Shown piece after piece: positions 30,499-40,250 of a stretch of 64,000 nucleotides of DNA (its first letter is position 1; every line of letters starts with the position of its first letter). The notes under the pieces were generated by a model. That model saw only the letters and a program-made list of their open reading frames with translations, was not told where the DNA came from and ran no database searches. The translations under genes and the position numbers were made by a program. The DNA is from Thermodesulfobium acidiphilum (GTDB lineage: Bacteria > Thermodesulfobiota > Thermodesulfobiia > Thermodesulfobiales > Thermodesulfobiaceae): assembly GCF_003057965.1 (NCBI RefSeq), contig NZ_CP020921.1:1375001-1439000 (forward strand). The letters run 5' to 3'.

Positions 30499-31657
30499 CT
30501 TTTTAAGATTATAACATTCAAAAGTAAAATACATATATACACAATTTTTATCAATTATTTAAAAATTACTAATTGATTTAAAGATTTTTAAGTCAAATTT
30601 TATATAATATAAAGCCATTTCTAATAATATGAACTCTAAATATTAATTAAAATAATATTATTTTTACTATTTTTTTACTAATTAAAAATATTACTAATTT
30701 AATTTTTTATTATTATAATCCAATAATATTCTTAATTTCTCCTTCAAAAAATTTATTATATTTTTCACAATAAATTTAGTAATGTATCCTATGTCTTTAG
30801 CCTTATCAATTTTCTCTTTGCGCCATCCTTAAATACAATTTGTAATAAATTTGAAATTGGGAAAATATATAGATAAAATACATAAGGGATAAAACCATAC
30901 GCGCTTACGTTCAAAGTTGCCGTACAACCTGTATTCCCGCTTTAATATACGAGTCATTAAACAAACTTCCGCCAATACATTGTTAAATAGGATTTTTCTT
31001 GCTTTTTTCATCGTTAAATAGTATGTTATATGTAGCGATGATTGTTGATAAACAAAAATTCTATTTAAATTATTATTCAGGACAATAACCTGTTTAAAGA
31101 CTATACGATGCAGGAGATGCTTGATGAATTAGATGTAATAGAATGCTTTGAACTACCCAACAAAAAAATACATTTAGGCGAAATAACTAAAAAATAGATT
31201 CAATTATATGAAAAATTAGGAGTAGAACCGCCGACCTCGTTACAATAGCACGGGAATTTATGATATATGCCTCAAGAATTAGCTGGCACATCAGAGAATG
31301 GCCCTGCAAAAGCGGGAACTGCAAGGGAGGTAATTAGTGATGCTACTACGAAAACAAAAGCTAATTTTTTCAACTTTCAAAATCCCCCTTTAGGAAAGTT
31401 TAGTTTTTTTGTTTCATATATTAGCCTCTTTACAGAATCATTTCTTGCTTTCGGGGGATTTCACCTCCTTCTTTCGCAGATTGAAATCATCTGTAAAAGG
31501 CTCTTTGAAGGCTTTTAAAAAAGCCTTTCAAAGCTTTGGGAGAAGCAAAACAAAATTTAGTTTTCAATGAAAGTTAGGATATGACTATTTTGTTTATAGC
31601 ATATTAAAATAATATGTCAAGTAGTTAATATCGAATATACAGTTATGTTGTTATAAC
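30499..31657. other. Long AT-rich stretch without intact genes
   Basis: About 1.2 kb is extremely AT-rich with many stops in every frame. The parts I can interpret are a transposase C-terminal remnant at 31081-31248 and a hairpin with 14-base arms and one bulge at 31503-31533 (CTTTGAAGGC/GCCTTTCAAAG) that could end transcription. A 60-codon minus-strand frame at 30829-31011 has no recognisable homology or ribosome site, and I do not call it. The region reads as decayed mobile-element territory. Confidence 0.6.
31081..31248 (+). pseudogene. C-terminal remnant of a DDE transposase (IS1634/IS4-like)
   Basis: In one frame the sequence reads FKDYTMQEMLDELDVIECFE, then LGEITKK, a TAG stop, IQLYEKLGVEPPTSL and a final TAG at 31246. 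This is the familiar C-terminal tail of IS1634-type transposases, where a glutamine normally follows the two lysines. The internal TAG (31195-31197) is therefore probably a CAG-to-TAG change. Upstream the frame closes within 20 codons and no catalytic core is present. No inverted terminal repeats were recognised. It is a dead fragment that marks past insertion of an IS element here. Confidence 0.6.
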
Positions 31658-31682
31658 AAAAAGCCCCTGATTTCTCAGGAGG
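31658..31682 (-). terminator. Intrinsic terminator after the broken calcium-repeat-type gene
   Basis: On the minus strand a CC-CCTGA / TCAGG-G stem closes a GAAA tetraloop (31682-31664). It is followed by CTTTTTG, a run of five T (31662-31658). It lies about 40 bases after the stop of the pseudogene at 31723. Confidence 0.6.
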
Positions 31683-31722
31683 TTGAGGTGTAGTTTTTAG
31701 AACTTTACGTCCATAATAAAGC

Positions 31723-32281
31723 CTAAATTTTTAGATCAACTTCTATTGCGCAACCAGCGCTAAAATCATTCGACACATAGAATCCCGCTCTTTTCATAGC
31801 AACCTGACTAACGTTATTTGAGTCCTTAAAGTTATAAATTGTTGCTGTGTTCTAAAGGCTTATCGCCCTAATATTCATATCCTTTAGAGAATATATTTGA
31901 TCGTTTCCAGAGGAATCTTTGGTTAATACAATTAGCTTGTTATATACGGGATCGCCTTCATATATAAAGCCATTGTGGTCAGAATCATAAGCGCTTAGCT
32001 CGTTAAAAGCATTACCAGTATTTAGCCCAAAGAGCTCGCTGCCGTTGTTTATGACGCCATCGTTATTTTTGTCCATCGCAAGAAAGCCGCTACCATTCAT
32101 AGGAAAGCTTATCTGTACAGGCTTTCCGTCTGAATTTAGATCAAATGAATAAGTCTTGTCTGAAAAGGCAATAGTATTGTTTTGGAAATTTATCACCAGT
32201 GGATCCACATTTTTTGCATCTGAAGCACTGATAGAAGTGGAATTTTCTTGAAAGAACTACATTTGATGTTGAAATTATCAT
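31723..32281 (-). pseudogene. Broken secreted/RTX-like protein with DPLV...DxDGDG repeats
   Basis: The gene keeps a good start (ATG 32281, AAGGAG at 6 bases) and a stop at 31723, but two lesions break it. The start frame (MIISTSNVV) must shift by one base near 32240-32250 to enter the long frame containing SASDAKNVDPLVINF. That frame then meets a TAG at 31852, after which homologous-looking sequence (NTATIYNFKDSNN... to IEVDLKI) continues to 31723. The conserved part, DPLVINF, FDLNSDGK, MDKNNDGVINNGSELFG and YDSDHNGFIYEGD, matches calcium-binding aspartate-rich segments at the end of bacterial secreted or RTX-type proteins. An intact protein would have had about 185 residues. Confidence 0.7.
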
Positions 32282-32438
32282 TTCTCTCTCCTTAGATCCT
32301 TTCTCAGTTTATTTACATTTACTCTTTATATTTTTAATTTAAACTAGCTTTATACCAAAATATAATTTTAAAAAATGTGAAAATTATTTATTATACAAAG
32401 ATTTAATCAGAAGAGTGCAGATTTTTTTTGTGCGTTGA

Positions 32439-33713
32439 TTAGGTTTGCAAGAGCAAAAGCGCATTCAAATATATGACAATTATTGCGATTATCCAAAGGA
32501 TAGCGTTTAAAAGCCTGGAATTTTTGTATATACCCATAACGCTTGTCCGAGACGTAAGATACAACTGCAAGATAATCGTAATAGGAAGCTGAAAGCTAAG
32601 GAGCACCTGAGACAACAAAAGGCCCTGAAAAGGGTCTGATGTAAAAAACATTAAAAGCAGAGCGAAAAATACTGTTATGAATATTCCGCCCTTAGTATGG
32701 ATGTCCTTTACGTCATACGGTTCAGAAAATATCCCGGCAAATATAGTCCCCCCAGCCATAGATGCAGTGATAGAGGATGAAAAGCCAGCAAACAGTAGCG
32801 CCAGCGCAAATACAAGAGACGACGTATCGCCAATCAGTGGCACAAGGATCTTTTGTGCCTTTTGGAGCTCGTCCACGTGAAGCCCATGTGCAAAAAAGGT
32901 TGCCGCAGCCAGGATGATCATCGCACTATTTATAGCCCAACCTATCCCCATTGAAAATATCGTGTCAAGGTATGACATCCTGATTTGTTTTTTGAATTTT
33001 TTTTCATCGCTTATGTCAAACTTTCTGCTTTGTACTATCTCAGAGTGTAAAAACAAGTTGTGAGGCATTACTACAGCGCCCAATACGCTCAATATTACAA
33101 AAATTGATCCGTGAGGCATACTGGGTACCACCCAGCCAACAACAGCAGCTCTCCAGTCGACGTTTATGATTGAGAGCTCGTATATAAAAGAAAAACCTAT
33201 CAGAGAAACAAACGCTATAATATATTTTTCAATGTGCGCATAAGACTGTGAATATAACATAAAAACCACTATCAGGCTCGTGAAAACTGCACCCAATATT
33301 AAAGGTATCTTAAACAGCATATTAAGTGCAATCGCCGCCCCCAATACCTCTGCAAAATAGGTAAAAATGCAGGCAGTCACTGCAGTCCCCAGAATCAAGT
33401 AGCCGTATATCGGCTTTAGAAACTTCATAGTAGCCTCAGACATACAAAGTCCCGTAACCATACCTATCTTTGATGCATTTTGCTGCAACAAAATTAGCAT
33501 TATTGTAGAAAGAGTAACCATCCACAGCAAGCTATAAGAGTAATCAGAGCCAGCAGCAATGTTCGATGCCCAGTTACCAGGATCTATAAATCCCACAGTA
33601 ATTAGAATCCCAGGGCCAAAATACTTTGACCAATTTAAGACAGTCAGGTTTGCTTTGTGTTTGGTTTTAAGCTCTTTGAATATAGAGATAATATTCAGGC
33701 TTTTATCTTCCAA
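32439..33713 (-). CDS. mntH: Nramp-family divalent metal (Mn/Fe) transporter
   Basis: This 424-residue membrane protein has 11 helices and the two diagnostic Nramp motifs. DPGN in the first helix (FIDPGNWASN) and MPHNLFLHS in helix 6 supply the metal ligands aspartate, asparagine and methionine. It imports Mn2+ or Fe2+ with protons. The ATG lies within the last codons of tsaD (19-base overlap), so it is translated from the same message. In the window it complements the feo locus as a second transition-metal uptake route. I see no metal-sensor operator in front of it. Confidence 0.92.
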   Translation of the reverse strand: MEDKSLNIISIFKELKTKHKANLTVLNWSKYFGPGILITVGFIDPGNWASNIAAGSDYSYSLLWMVTLSTIMLILLQQNASKIGMVTGLCMSEATMKFLKPIYGYLILGTAVTACIFTYFAEVLGAAIALNMLFKIPLILGAVFTSLIVVFMLYSQSYAHIEKYIIAFVSLIGFSFIYELSIINVDWRAAVVGWVVPSMPHGSIFVILSVLGAVVMPHNLFLHSEIVQSRKFDISDEKKFKKQIRMSYLDTIFSMGIGWAINSAMIILAAATFFAHGLHVDELQKAQKILVPLIGDTSSLVFALALLFAGFSSSITASMAGGTIFAGIFSEPYDVKDIHTKGGIFITVFFALLLMFFTSDPFQGLLLSQVLLSFQLPITIILQLYLTSRTSVMGIYKNSRLLNAILWIIAIIVIYLNALLLLQT

Positions 33714-34672
33714 TCCGATCTGTAATCCAGACTCAAGTCATCTGAAATGCCTCTAAGAATCATGTCATAGCCACAAATTGCCACCATAGCAGCGTTATCA
33801 GCACAAAATTTTGGAGATGGCACTATAAAGCCCAAGTTATGTTTACTACAGACTTCGCCCACCTTATCCCTCAGAATCTTATTAGCAGCCACTCCGCCGC
33901 CCAGGACAATTTCTTTTATTTTATAGTCTTGTACTACTCTTTCAATCTTTGAAGAAAGAGAACTAAACAAAGAATTTTGTAGCCCAAGTGCAAATGCAGG
34001 ATAATCTTCCTTTAAAGTAATTTTTCTAAATTCTCTTAGAGCAGCTGTCTTTATCCCGCTAAAGCTCATCATATAGCCTTCCATCTTTAGCTTTGGTATC
34101 TTGATCTCATACGTTGTGCTCCGTGATAATCTTTCCATTTCGCTTCCAGCAGGGTATGATATGCCCATTTCTCTGCCAATCTTATCTATTACCTCACCTA
34201 TTGCATCGTCCACTGTCCAACCAATCCTCTTGTAAACGCCCCATCCACTCCACAAAACCATCTCAGTATGACCACCAGAGACTATCACCCCCAATGCAGG
34301 AAACTTCGGATAGCGATATTCCAATAAACATGCCAGTAAATGCGCTTCAAGGTGATTTACTCCGACTATTTTAACTCTTTCACAAAGGGCTATAGTCTTT
34401 GCAAAGCAAAGGCCTAGTGAAAGAGATCCAGGTAAACCAGGCCCTACAGTTACAGCTACCGCATCAATATGTTCACTAAACCTTTCTTTTATCATGTTAT
34501 AAAGTGGTAAAAGTGTCTTAAAGTGTTCCCGAGAGGCAACTTCTGGCACCACGCCGCCAAACTTCTTGTGAACTTCTTCTTGTGTAGATCTTACCTCACA
34601 AATTAACGATCCATCTTTTACAACAGCAATACCCGTATCGTCACAGGACGTTTCTATCCCTAAAACTATCAA
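33695..34672 (-). CDS. tsaD: tRNA threonylcarbamoyladenosine transferase TsaD
   Basis: The 325-residue protein starts with the ASKHA motif GIETSCDDTG. It has the iron-binding NHLEAHL, the VSGGHTEMVL loop and the SFSGIKTA segment typical of TsaD/Gcp. With TsaB, TsaE and TsaC it makes t6A37 on ANN-decoding tRNAs, an essential function. The start is TTG at 34672, behind AAAGGAG at 9 bases. It lies at the end of the paaK-ior cluster with only 15 bases between genes and continues into mntH. An essential gene inside a metabolic operon suggests it may also have its own promoter. Confidence 0.95.
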   Translation of the reverse strand: MIVLGIETSCDDTGIAVVKDGSLICEVRSTQEEVHKKFGGVVPEVASREHFKTLLPLYNMIKERFSEHIDAVAVTVGPGLPGSLSLGLCFAKTIALCERVKIVGVNHLEAHLLACLLEYRYPKFPALGVIVSGGHTEMVLWSGWGVYKRIGWTVDDAIGEVIDKIGREMGISYPAGSEMERLSRSTTYEIKIPKLKMEGYMMSFSGIKTAALREFRKITLKEDYPAFALGLQNSLFSSLSSKIERVVQDYKIKEIVLGGGVAANKILRDKVGEVCSKHNLGFIVPSPKFCADNAAMVAICGYDMILRGISDDLSLDYRSDWKIKA

Positions 34673-34687
34673 ACTATATTAGCTCCT

Positions 34688-35992
34688 TTATAGATTTAGT
34701 TTTCTCTTATCTATCACCCTTTTTGCCTTACCGCTAGACCTTTCTATAGTTTTTGGCTCGACAAGCCTGAGTTTTATGTCTATCCCAAGAACAGATTTCA
34801 GCTTATGAGTAAGACCTCTTTCCATCTCTACCAGAGATCTCATCTTATCTTGAAAAATATCGTCTGAAACTTCAACAAAAACTTCTATAATGTCCAGATG
34901 ATTCTTTCTGTCCAAAACTATTTGATAGTGGGGCAATACTCCTTGAGTACTAATTAATACCTCCTCTATTTGAGAAGGGAAGACGTTAACCCCTCTTATA
35001 ATAAGCATATCGTCCGTTCTACCTTTTATCTTGCCTATTCTTGCCATAGTTCTACCACACCCACAGGGCTCTTCAATAAGATATGTAATATCTCTTGTTC
35101 TATATCTGATGATAGGAAGTGCTTCTTTGGTAAGCGAGGTAATTACGAGTTCCCCAACTTCTCCAGGTTCAACTGGTTCTAGCGTCTCGGGATCAACAAT
35201 CTCCACCAAAAAGTGATCCTCCCATATGTGCATACCAACCTTTAGTTGGCACTCTCCTGCCACTCCAGGGCCCATTATTTCAGACAATCCGTAATTATCC
35301 GTTGCAATAATACCAAGACTTGACTCCAATTCCTTTCTTATTTCCTCTGTCCATGGCTCAGCCCCAAAAAAACCAACCCTCAATTTTAAATCATCCCTTT
35401 TTATACCCATATCCTTCATAACCTCAGCCAGGTGAAGGGTATACGATGGAGTTCCTATTATAGCCGTAGTACCAAAATCTTTCATAATATTAATTTGTCT
35501 CTCGCTATTGCCCACAGAAGTAGGAATAACTGTAGCGCCGATCTTTTCAGCACCATAATGCATTCCAAGACCTCCTGTAAACAAACCATATCCCAAAAAG
35601 TTTTGTACCTTATCGTCGTGTCTTAAGCCACCTGCATAAAGTACCCTTGCGGTAAGCTCAGCCCATGTCTCTAAATCCTTTGCGGTATAACCTACTACTG
35701 TAGGCCTCCCTGTAGTTCCGCTTGATGCGTGAAGTCTTACCACATCTCGTTCCGGGACAGCAAAGAGCCCAAATGGATAGGTATCTCTTAGATCTTGTTT
35801 GGCCGTAAATGGAAATTTTGAAAAATCCTCAAGAGTTCTAAGATCTTTCAACGAGAGACCTTTTTCTTCCATCTTCTGCCTGTAAAACTTAACGTTTTCC
35901 CAAACCCTCGAAAGAATCCCTCTCAATCTTGAAAGCTGCAAATCCTTAATCCTTTTTCTTGGCATGCATTCATAGTCTGGATTAAATATCAT
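34688..35992 (-). CDS. paaK: Phenylacetate-CoA ligase, copy 1
   Basis: This AMP-forming ligase of 434 residues has the adenylation motif [14 protein letters not shown], the YGLSE motif ([12 protein letters not shown]), YRTRD and a C-terminal GKAKRV. It activates phenylacetate or another aryl acid to the CoA thioester with ATP. I use ATG 35992, 7 bases after GAGGAG, instead of a TTG five codons earlier. It ends the paaK-iorA-iorB-ACT-paaK set and is closely related to copy 2 at 38849. In anaerobes such ligases with indolepyruvate oxidoreductase can turn aryl acids into aromatic 2-oxoacids, or run the reverse; direction not decidable here. Confidence 0.9.
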   Translation of the reverse strand: MIFNPDYECMPRKRIKDLQLSRLRGILSRVWENVKFYRQKMEEKGLSLKDLRTLEDFSKFPFTAKQDLRDTYPFGLFAVPERDVVRLHASSGTTGRPTVVGYTAKDLETWAELTARVLYAGGLRHDDKVQNFLGYGLFTGGLGMHYGAEKIGATVIPTSVGNSERQINIMKDFGTTAIIGTPSYTLHLAEVMKDMGIKRDDLKLRVGFFGAEPWTEEIRKELESSLGIIATDNYGLSEIMGPGVAGECQLKVGMHIWEDHFLVEIVDPETLEPVEPGEVGELVITSLTKEALPIIRYRTRDITYLIEEPCGCGRTMARIGKIKGRTDDMLIIRGVNVFPSQIEEVLISTQGVLPHYQIVLDRKNHLDIIEVFVEVSDDIFQDKMRSLVEMERGLTHKLKSVLGIDIKLRLVEPKTIERSSGKAKRVIDKRKLNL

Positions 35993-36015
35993 ATACGAAC
36001 TCCTCAAAAATTAAA

Positions 36016-36444
36016 TTAATTATTTATTTTTCTTGCCACAATATCAGAATGAGACAGAATGCCTATGTTATTATCTTGAAGTACCTTTATTCCTTTCTCG
36101 GTATCGGAAAGATCAAAGACCACAAATCCACCAACGCCAGAATACAAATATTCAACGTTTATCCCTTCATCTGCAAGAATTTTAAGGGTTTTATGTAGTC
36201 CTCCTGGAATATCAGGAACGTCTACACATATAACATCGGTCTCCTTTACTGTAAAACCCTCATTTTTAAGCATCTCTTTAGCCTTTGCCGGATCATCTAC
36301 AAGAACCCTGAATATACCATATTCTGCAGTATCTGCTACAGAAAACCCCCTGATGTCAATTTTCCCTCTTGCTAAAACCTCTGTCAATTCAGCAAGCCTT
36401 CCTGCTCTATTCTCCATAAATATTGCTAATTGTCTTACTTTCAT
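36016..36444 (-). CDS. Tandem ACT-domain protein
   Basis: This 142-residue protein consists of two ACT-like halves. Residues 1-65 begin KVRQLAIFMENRAGRLAELT, and residues 70-140 contain VDVPDIPGGLHKTLKILADEGINV. ACT pairs bind amino acids and control enzymes of their pathways. Stand-alone proteins of this type are commonly found with iorAB and paaK, which is the case here: it lies between iorB and paaK copy 1. I infer an allosteric role in sensing an aromatic or branched amino acid. There is no catalytic domain. Confidence 0.85.
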   Translation of the reverse strand: MKVRQLAIFMENRAGRLAELTEVLARGKIDIRGFSVADTAEYGIFRVLVDDPAKAKEMLKNEGFTVKETDVICVDVPDIPGGLHKTLKILADEGINVEYLYSGVGGFVVFDLSDTEKGIKVLQDNNIGILSHSDIVARKINN

Positions 36445-36477
36445 ATTCTCCTCCTCCTAAGGCTTTTTTTATAACCT

Positions 36478-37053
36478 TTATTTGTACTTTCTCCCCACTG
36501 TAAAAGCTCTCAAATTAATCTCATGAAGTTTTTCTGGCAAAAATTCCTTTATTGACTCCATCCAAAGATCTTCCGGAATATCTAGATATTTTGATAGTAG
36601 CCCAATCATAATAATATTTATAGTCTTTGGATTTCCCACATCCTTTGCTAATTTTAAAGCGTCAACAAGATCGAAATCGAAACCGAGATCTTTTATCCTA
36701 TCCATTATGTTTAGAGGATATTCAGTCTTCCCAGATATCACGGGCAATGGAGGTAGCATCTCATCTGAAACCAATAGTTTTCCATCTGGCCTTAGATATT
36801 CCAAATACCTTGCAGCCTCCATGCACTCAAACGCTACAAGGAAGTCCACCTCACCTTTTGACAAAAGAGGAGAGCGAACTTTTCTAGCAAACCTTACCGC
36901 GCTCTCTACACTCCCCCCTCTTTGTGCCATACCGTGAACCTCAGTTAACTTTACGTCATAACCGCTTTTGAATCCCACATGAGATATCAATCTAGACGCA
37001 GTTAATACCCCTTGCCCTCCTACACCTACAAATAAGAAATCAATTTTATCCAT
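36478..37053 (-). CDS. iorB: Indolepyruvate ferredoxin oxidoreductase, beta subunit
   Basis: The 191-residue gamma-type subunit of 2-oxoacid:ferredoxin oxidoreductases begins DFLFVGVGGQGVLTASRL. It then has EVHGMAQRGGSV, the standard IorB motifs. Together with IorA it oxidises aryl-2-oxoacids such as indolepyruvate and phenylpyruvate to aryl-CoA, CO2 and reduced ferredoxin, or works in reverse. I prefer ATG 37053 (8 bases after GGAGG) over the adjacent TTG. It directly follows iorA. Confidence 0.93.
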   Translation of the reverse strand: MDKIDFLFVGVGGQGVLTASRLISHVGFKSGYDVKLTEVHGMAQRGGSVESAVRFARKVRSPLLSKGEVDFLVAFECMEAARYLEYLRPDGKLLVSDEMLPPLPVISGKTEYPLNIMDRIKDLGFDFDLVDALKLAKDVGNPKTINIIMIGLLSKYLDIPEDLWMESIKEFLPEKLHEINLRAFTVGRKYK

Positions 37054-37083
37054 CAACTCTTCCTCCCAGGTCTAAAGTAGCAC

Positions 37084-38826
37084 TTATAATTGCTTTATTG
37101 CACCGTGTAGACAAGCATCTACACACAATCCACAACCATAGCACAGATCAGCTCTTATCTTCACCTTTTTTACATCTTTATCAAAACTCATCGCAGGGCA
37201 TGCTATGTTCAGACATACCTTACAACCCTTACACTTTTCTTCATCCACTACATATTTAGCGTTTTGAGCTCTTTCAATCAGAACGCATGGTCTTTTCGAA
37301 ACAATAACGCAGGGTTCATTAAGTTTTAACATCTTCTCAATGGTTTTTTGAAGCTTTTTAAAGTCTATAGGATCTACAACCTTTACATGATTTATCCCCA
37401 AACCTTTCAAAACCTTCTTTATCTTTATGGGCTCTATTTCATCCCCTCTTGCCCTTATGCCAGACATAGGATTGCCTTGATGCCCTGTCATTGCAGTGGT
37501 TCTGTTATCAAGGATTACTACAAGCACAGGAGCTTTATTGTAAACCAATTCAGTAATACCAGGTAGCCCTGCATGAGTAAATGTAGAATCTCCCAGGGTA
37601 GCTACTACTTTAATTCCATCATCTGATTTAAGACTCTGAGCAAGTCCTGCAGCCATCCCAAGGCTTGCACCCATACATATAATCGTATCTGTCGCGTCCA
37701 AGGGCTTAAGTGCTCCAAGAGAATAACACCCTATATCAGATGTTATATAAAGATCCTTTTTTTTCATCCTTATTTGATTCAGAGCATAATAAACTCCTCT
37801 GTGTGGGCATCCGGCGCAAAGAAGCGGAGGTCTGGGAAGAACTGGCAAATCATATTTTGGAGCCTCTACGTTAAATAACGTCTTCTTTATTAGATCTGGA
37901 GACATCTCAAGAGAGGGCTCGAACACCTCTTTCCCAACAACCTCTACTCCCAAATTCATTGCCCTAATCTCATCTGCCACAAAGGGATCTGATTCCTCAA
38001 TGACATAAACTCTGTCAAATCTTTTAACAAAATCAGATATTAGAGATTTAGGCAGGGGATAGGTAGTAGAAAGTTTTAGAAATGAAGCATATTTAAAGAC
38101 TTCCCTTGCGTGCTCGTAAGCAACGCCGCAGGCAATAACTCCAGTACTTCCATTGCCCTCTATTTTATTAAAGCTTGATTTTTCAAAGATACCAACAGCC
38201 TTTTTTATTTTATTGTCAAGATTTACCCTGAGTCTTCTTGCATTAGCAGGCAAAACAATATATTTTTCTGGATTTCTGTCAATATTCTTTTTTGGGATCT
38301 GTATCCTATCATCCAGCTCTACTATCGAAGAAGAGTGAGATAGTCTCGTAGTAGATCTAATTATTACAGGCAAATCAGTCTCTTCTGAAACTTCAAATGC
38401 CCATCTGGTTAAGTCTTTCGCCTCTTGAGAATCCGATGGTTCAAGGACTATTGCTCTTGACATCTTTGCAAAATACCTGGTATCCTGCTCGTTTTGAGAA
38501 CTGTGCATTCCCGGATCATCAGCAACCACAATAACCAATCCTGCATTTATTCCTGTGTAAGTCATAGTCTGAAGCACATCTGCAGCAACGTTCAGTCCAA
38601 CGTGTTTCATAGAACATATACTCCTGTTACCTGAAAGAGATGCTCCAAAACAGGCTTCAAGAGACACTTTCTCATTTGGAGCCCACTCTACATATAACTC
38701 TTTATATTTCTTAAGATTCTCCATTACTTCAGTACTAGGCGTTCCTGGATATGCCGATGCAAAATTCACACCAGCCTCCCATGCCCCCCTTGCAATTGCC
38801 TCGTTGCCTAACATTATCTTTTTCAA
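37084..38826 (-). CDS. iorA: Indolepyruvate ferredoxin oxidoreductase, alpha subunit
   Basis: The 580-residue catalytic subunit starts with a pyrimidine-binding domain (GNEAIARGAWEAGV, YPGTPSTEV). It carries the thiamine diphosphate site GDSTFTHAG...LDNRTTAMTG and ends with two 4Fe-4S clusters (CKGCKVCLNIACP, CYGCGLCVDACLHG). CPHRG with an adjacent cysteine is also conserved. It oxidatively decarboxylates aromatic 2-oxoacids with ferredoxin in the cytoplasm. The start is TTG at 38826, 8 bases after GGAG. The gene lies between paaK copy 2 and iorB in one operon. Confidence 0.95.
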   Translation of the reverse strand: MKKIMLGNEAIARGAWEAGVNFASAYPGTPSTEVMENLKKYKELYVEWAPNEKVSLEACFGASLSGNRSICSMKHVGLNVAADVLQTMTYTGINAGLVIVVADDPGMHSSQNEQDTRYFAKMSRAIVLEPSDSQEAKDLTRWAFEVSEETDLPVIIRSTTRLSHSSSIVELDDRIQIPKKNIDRNPEKYIVLPANARRLRVNLDNKIKKAVGIFEKSSFNKIEGNGSTGVIACGVAYEHAREVFKYASFLKLSTTYPLPKSLISDFVKRFDRVYVIEESDPFVADEIRAMNLGVEVVGKEVFEPSLEMSPDLIKKTLFNVEAPKYDLPVLPRPPLLCAGCPHRGVYYALNQIRMKKKDLYITSDIGCYSLGALKPLDATDTIICMGASLGMAAGLAQSLKSDDGIKVVATLGDSTFTHAGLPGITELVYNKAPVLVVILDNRTTAMTGHQGNPMSGIRARGDEIEPIKIKKVLKGLGINHVKVVDPIDFKKLQKTIEKMLKLNEPCVIVSKRPCVLIERAQNAKYVVDEEKCKGCKVCLNIACPAMSFDKDVKKVKIRADLCYGCGLCVDACLHGAIKQL

Positions 38827-38848
38827 AATTCACACTCCCCTTAAGAAC

Positions 38849-40159
38849 TTATTTGTTAATTTTTCTTTTATCTATCACCCTTTTTGCCTTACCCTCTGAT
38901 CTTTCTATGGTTTTCGGCTCAACAAGCTTTACCTTTACCGATATCCCGCATATGTTATAAATGGAGTCCGCTACCTTCTTTTGAAGCCTTTCAAGAGATC
39001 TTACTTCTGAAGTAAACAATTCTGGCAAAACCTCAACCCAGACTTCAATAGTGTCTAATTCTTTCTCTCTGTCTACTATTATCAAGTAATGAGGAGAAGT
39101 TCCCTCCACCTGAGCCAGTGCAGATTCGATCTGAGAGGGAAATACGTTTACCCCTCTGATAATAAGCATGTCATCGGATCTCCCAAGTATTCTTGAAATT
39201 CTTGCATGAGTCCTGCCGCATACACAGGGCTCAACATTAAGTTTCGTCAGGTCTCTAGTCCTATATCTAATAAGAGGTATTCCCTCTTTTAGAAGCGTAG
39301 TTATTACCAGCTCTCCAACCTCACCTGGAGGCAAGGGTTCTAATGTATTCGGATCTACAATCTCTGCAATAAACGCATCTTCTGCAACGTGAAGCCCATC
39401 CTTTTCAAGACACTCACAGGCCACTCCCGGCCCCATTATTTCAGAAAGGCCATATATATCCACTGCAGTAAAGTCAATTCTTTCTTCAATTCTCTTTCTC
39501 ATTTCTTCAGACCACGGTTCGGCTCCAAGTACCCCAACCCTTAGTTTCGAATCCTTAAGGCTAACCCCCATATCCTCAGCCACATCAGCAAGGTGTAGTA
39601 AATAAGATGGGGTACAAGCTATAACTGTTGCCTCGAAGTCCATTATAAGTTGAATTTGTCTTTTCGTCTGGCCTCCAGAGGATGGCACTACCGTACCGCC
39701 AAGTCTTTCAACGCCATAATGAAGTCCTAAACCACCTGTAAAAAGTCCATATCCATACGCAATGTGTACAGTGTCATATTTGCTCACTCCAGCCCCCACA
39801 AGTGCTCTTGCCACTAGATCAGCCCAAACGTTCAAATCGTTTTGAGTATACCCAACCACAGTAGGCTTTCCCGTAGTGCCACTTGATGCATGAAGCCTGA
39901 CTATTTCTCCTCTATTTACTGCAAACATGCCAAACGGGTAATTATCTCTAAGATCGCTCTTTAACGTGAAGGGGAGCCTTCTGATATCCTCAATATCTCT
40001 AATATCAGAAGGGCTTATCCCTAATTCGTTAAATCTCTTTCTGTAAAATGGGACAAATTCGTAGACATAGCGCACTAATCTTCTAAGTCTTGATTCCTGT
40101 AAACTAATTATCTCTTTTCTGGGCAAAAGCTCCACTTCGGGTTTAAAATATTTCATCAT
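38849..40159 (-). CDS. paaK: Phenylacetate-CoA ligase, copy 2
   Basis: This 436-residue AMP-forming ligase is collinear with the copy at 34688. It has [14 protein letters not shown], the [10 protein letters not shown] motif, YRTRD and a terminal [11 protein letters not shown]. It activates phenylacetate or a related aryl acid. It is the first gene of the operon and follows a leader with strong pseudoknot potential. ATG codons at 40159 and 40156 both sit very near AGGAG (0 and 3 bases), an unusually tight spacing that may matter for control by the leader. Two divergent ligases in one operon suggest different aryl acids, for example phenylacetate and indoleacetate; that is inference. Confidence 0.9.
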   Translation of the reverse strand: MMKYFKPEVELLPRKEIISLQESRLRRLVRYVYEFVPFYRKRFNELGISPSDIRDIEDIRRLPFTLKSDLRDNYPFGMFAVNRGEIVRLHASSGTTGKPTVVGYTQNDLNVWADLVARALVGAGVSKYDTVHIAYGYGLFTGGLGLHYGVERLGGTVVPSSGGQTKRQIQLIMDFEATVIACTPSYLLHLADVAEDMGVSLKDSKLRVGVLGAEPWSEEMRKRIEERIDFTAVDIYGLSEIMGPGVACECLEKDGLHVAEDAFIAEIVDPNTLEPLPPGEVGELVITTLLKEGIPLIRYRTRDLTKLNVEPCVCGRTHARISRILGRSDDMLIIRGVNVFPSQIESALAQVEGTSPHYLIIVDREKELDTIEVWVEVLPELFTSEVRSLERLQKKVADSIYNICGISVKVKLVEPKTIERSEGKAKRVIDKRKINK

Positions 40160-40173
40160 CTCCTACTCTTCGG

Positions 40174-40250
40174 CTGAGTCCATAGATCTCAGGTTGGGAT
40201 ATTTTTAGTCCGCCATTACAAACCCTACTCCCAACAGGCGGAACTTAGGG
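40174..40250 (-). ncRNA. Candidate structured leader RNA (H-type pseudoknot plus hairpin) upstream of paaK-ior operon
   Basis: On the minus strand four complementary segments occur in order. Stem 1 is 40245-40237 with 40214-40207 (8 pairs, one bulge, CCGCC/GGCGG core). Stem 2 is 40235-40229 with 40199-40193 (7 perfect pairs, GUUGGGA/UCCCAAC), crossing stem 1. The linker between the two closing strands is A-rich (AAAAAUA). Immediately after stem 2 comes a CUGAG/CUCAG hairpin (40192-40188 with 40178-40174), then the ribosome site. A competing CCCUA/UAGGG pairing (40250-40246 with 40227-40223) could form an alternative state. Crossing stems, an A-rich third loop and a nearby start codon resemble small riboswitches. 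It does not match any class I could recall. Confidence 0.5.

Noticed and set aside
30829..31011. 60-codon minus-strand frame with basic residues in the AT-rich gap
   Set aside because: No ribosome site, no family resemblance, and located in decayed DNA; likely chance.
31267..31518. 83-codon plus-strand frame ending before the bulged hairpin
   Set aside because: Start has no ribosome site and composition is odd; no similarity recognised.
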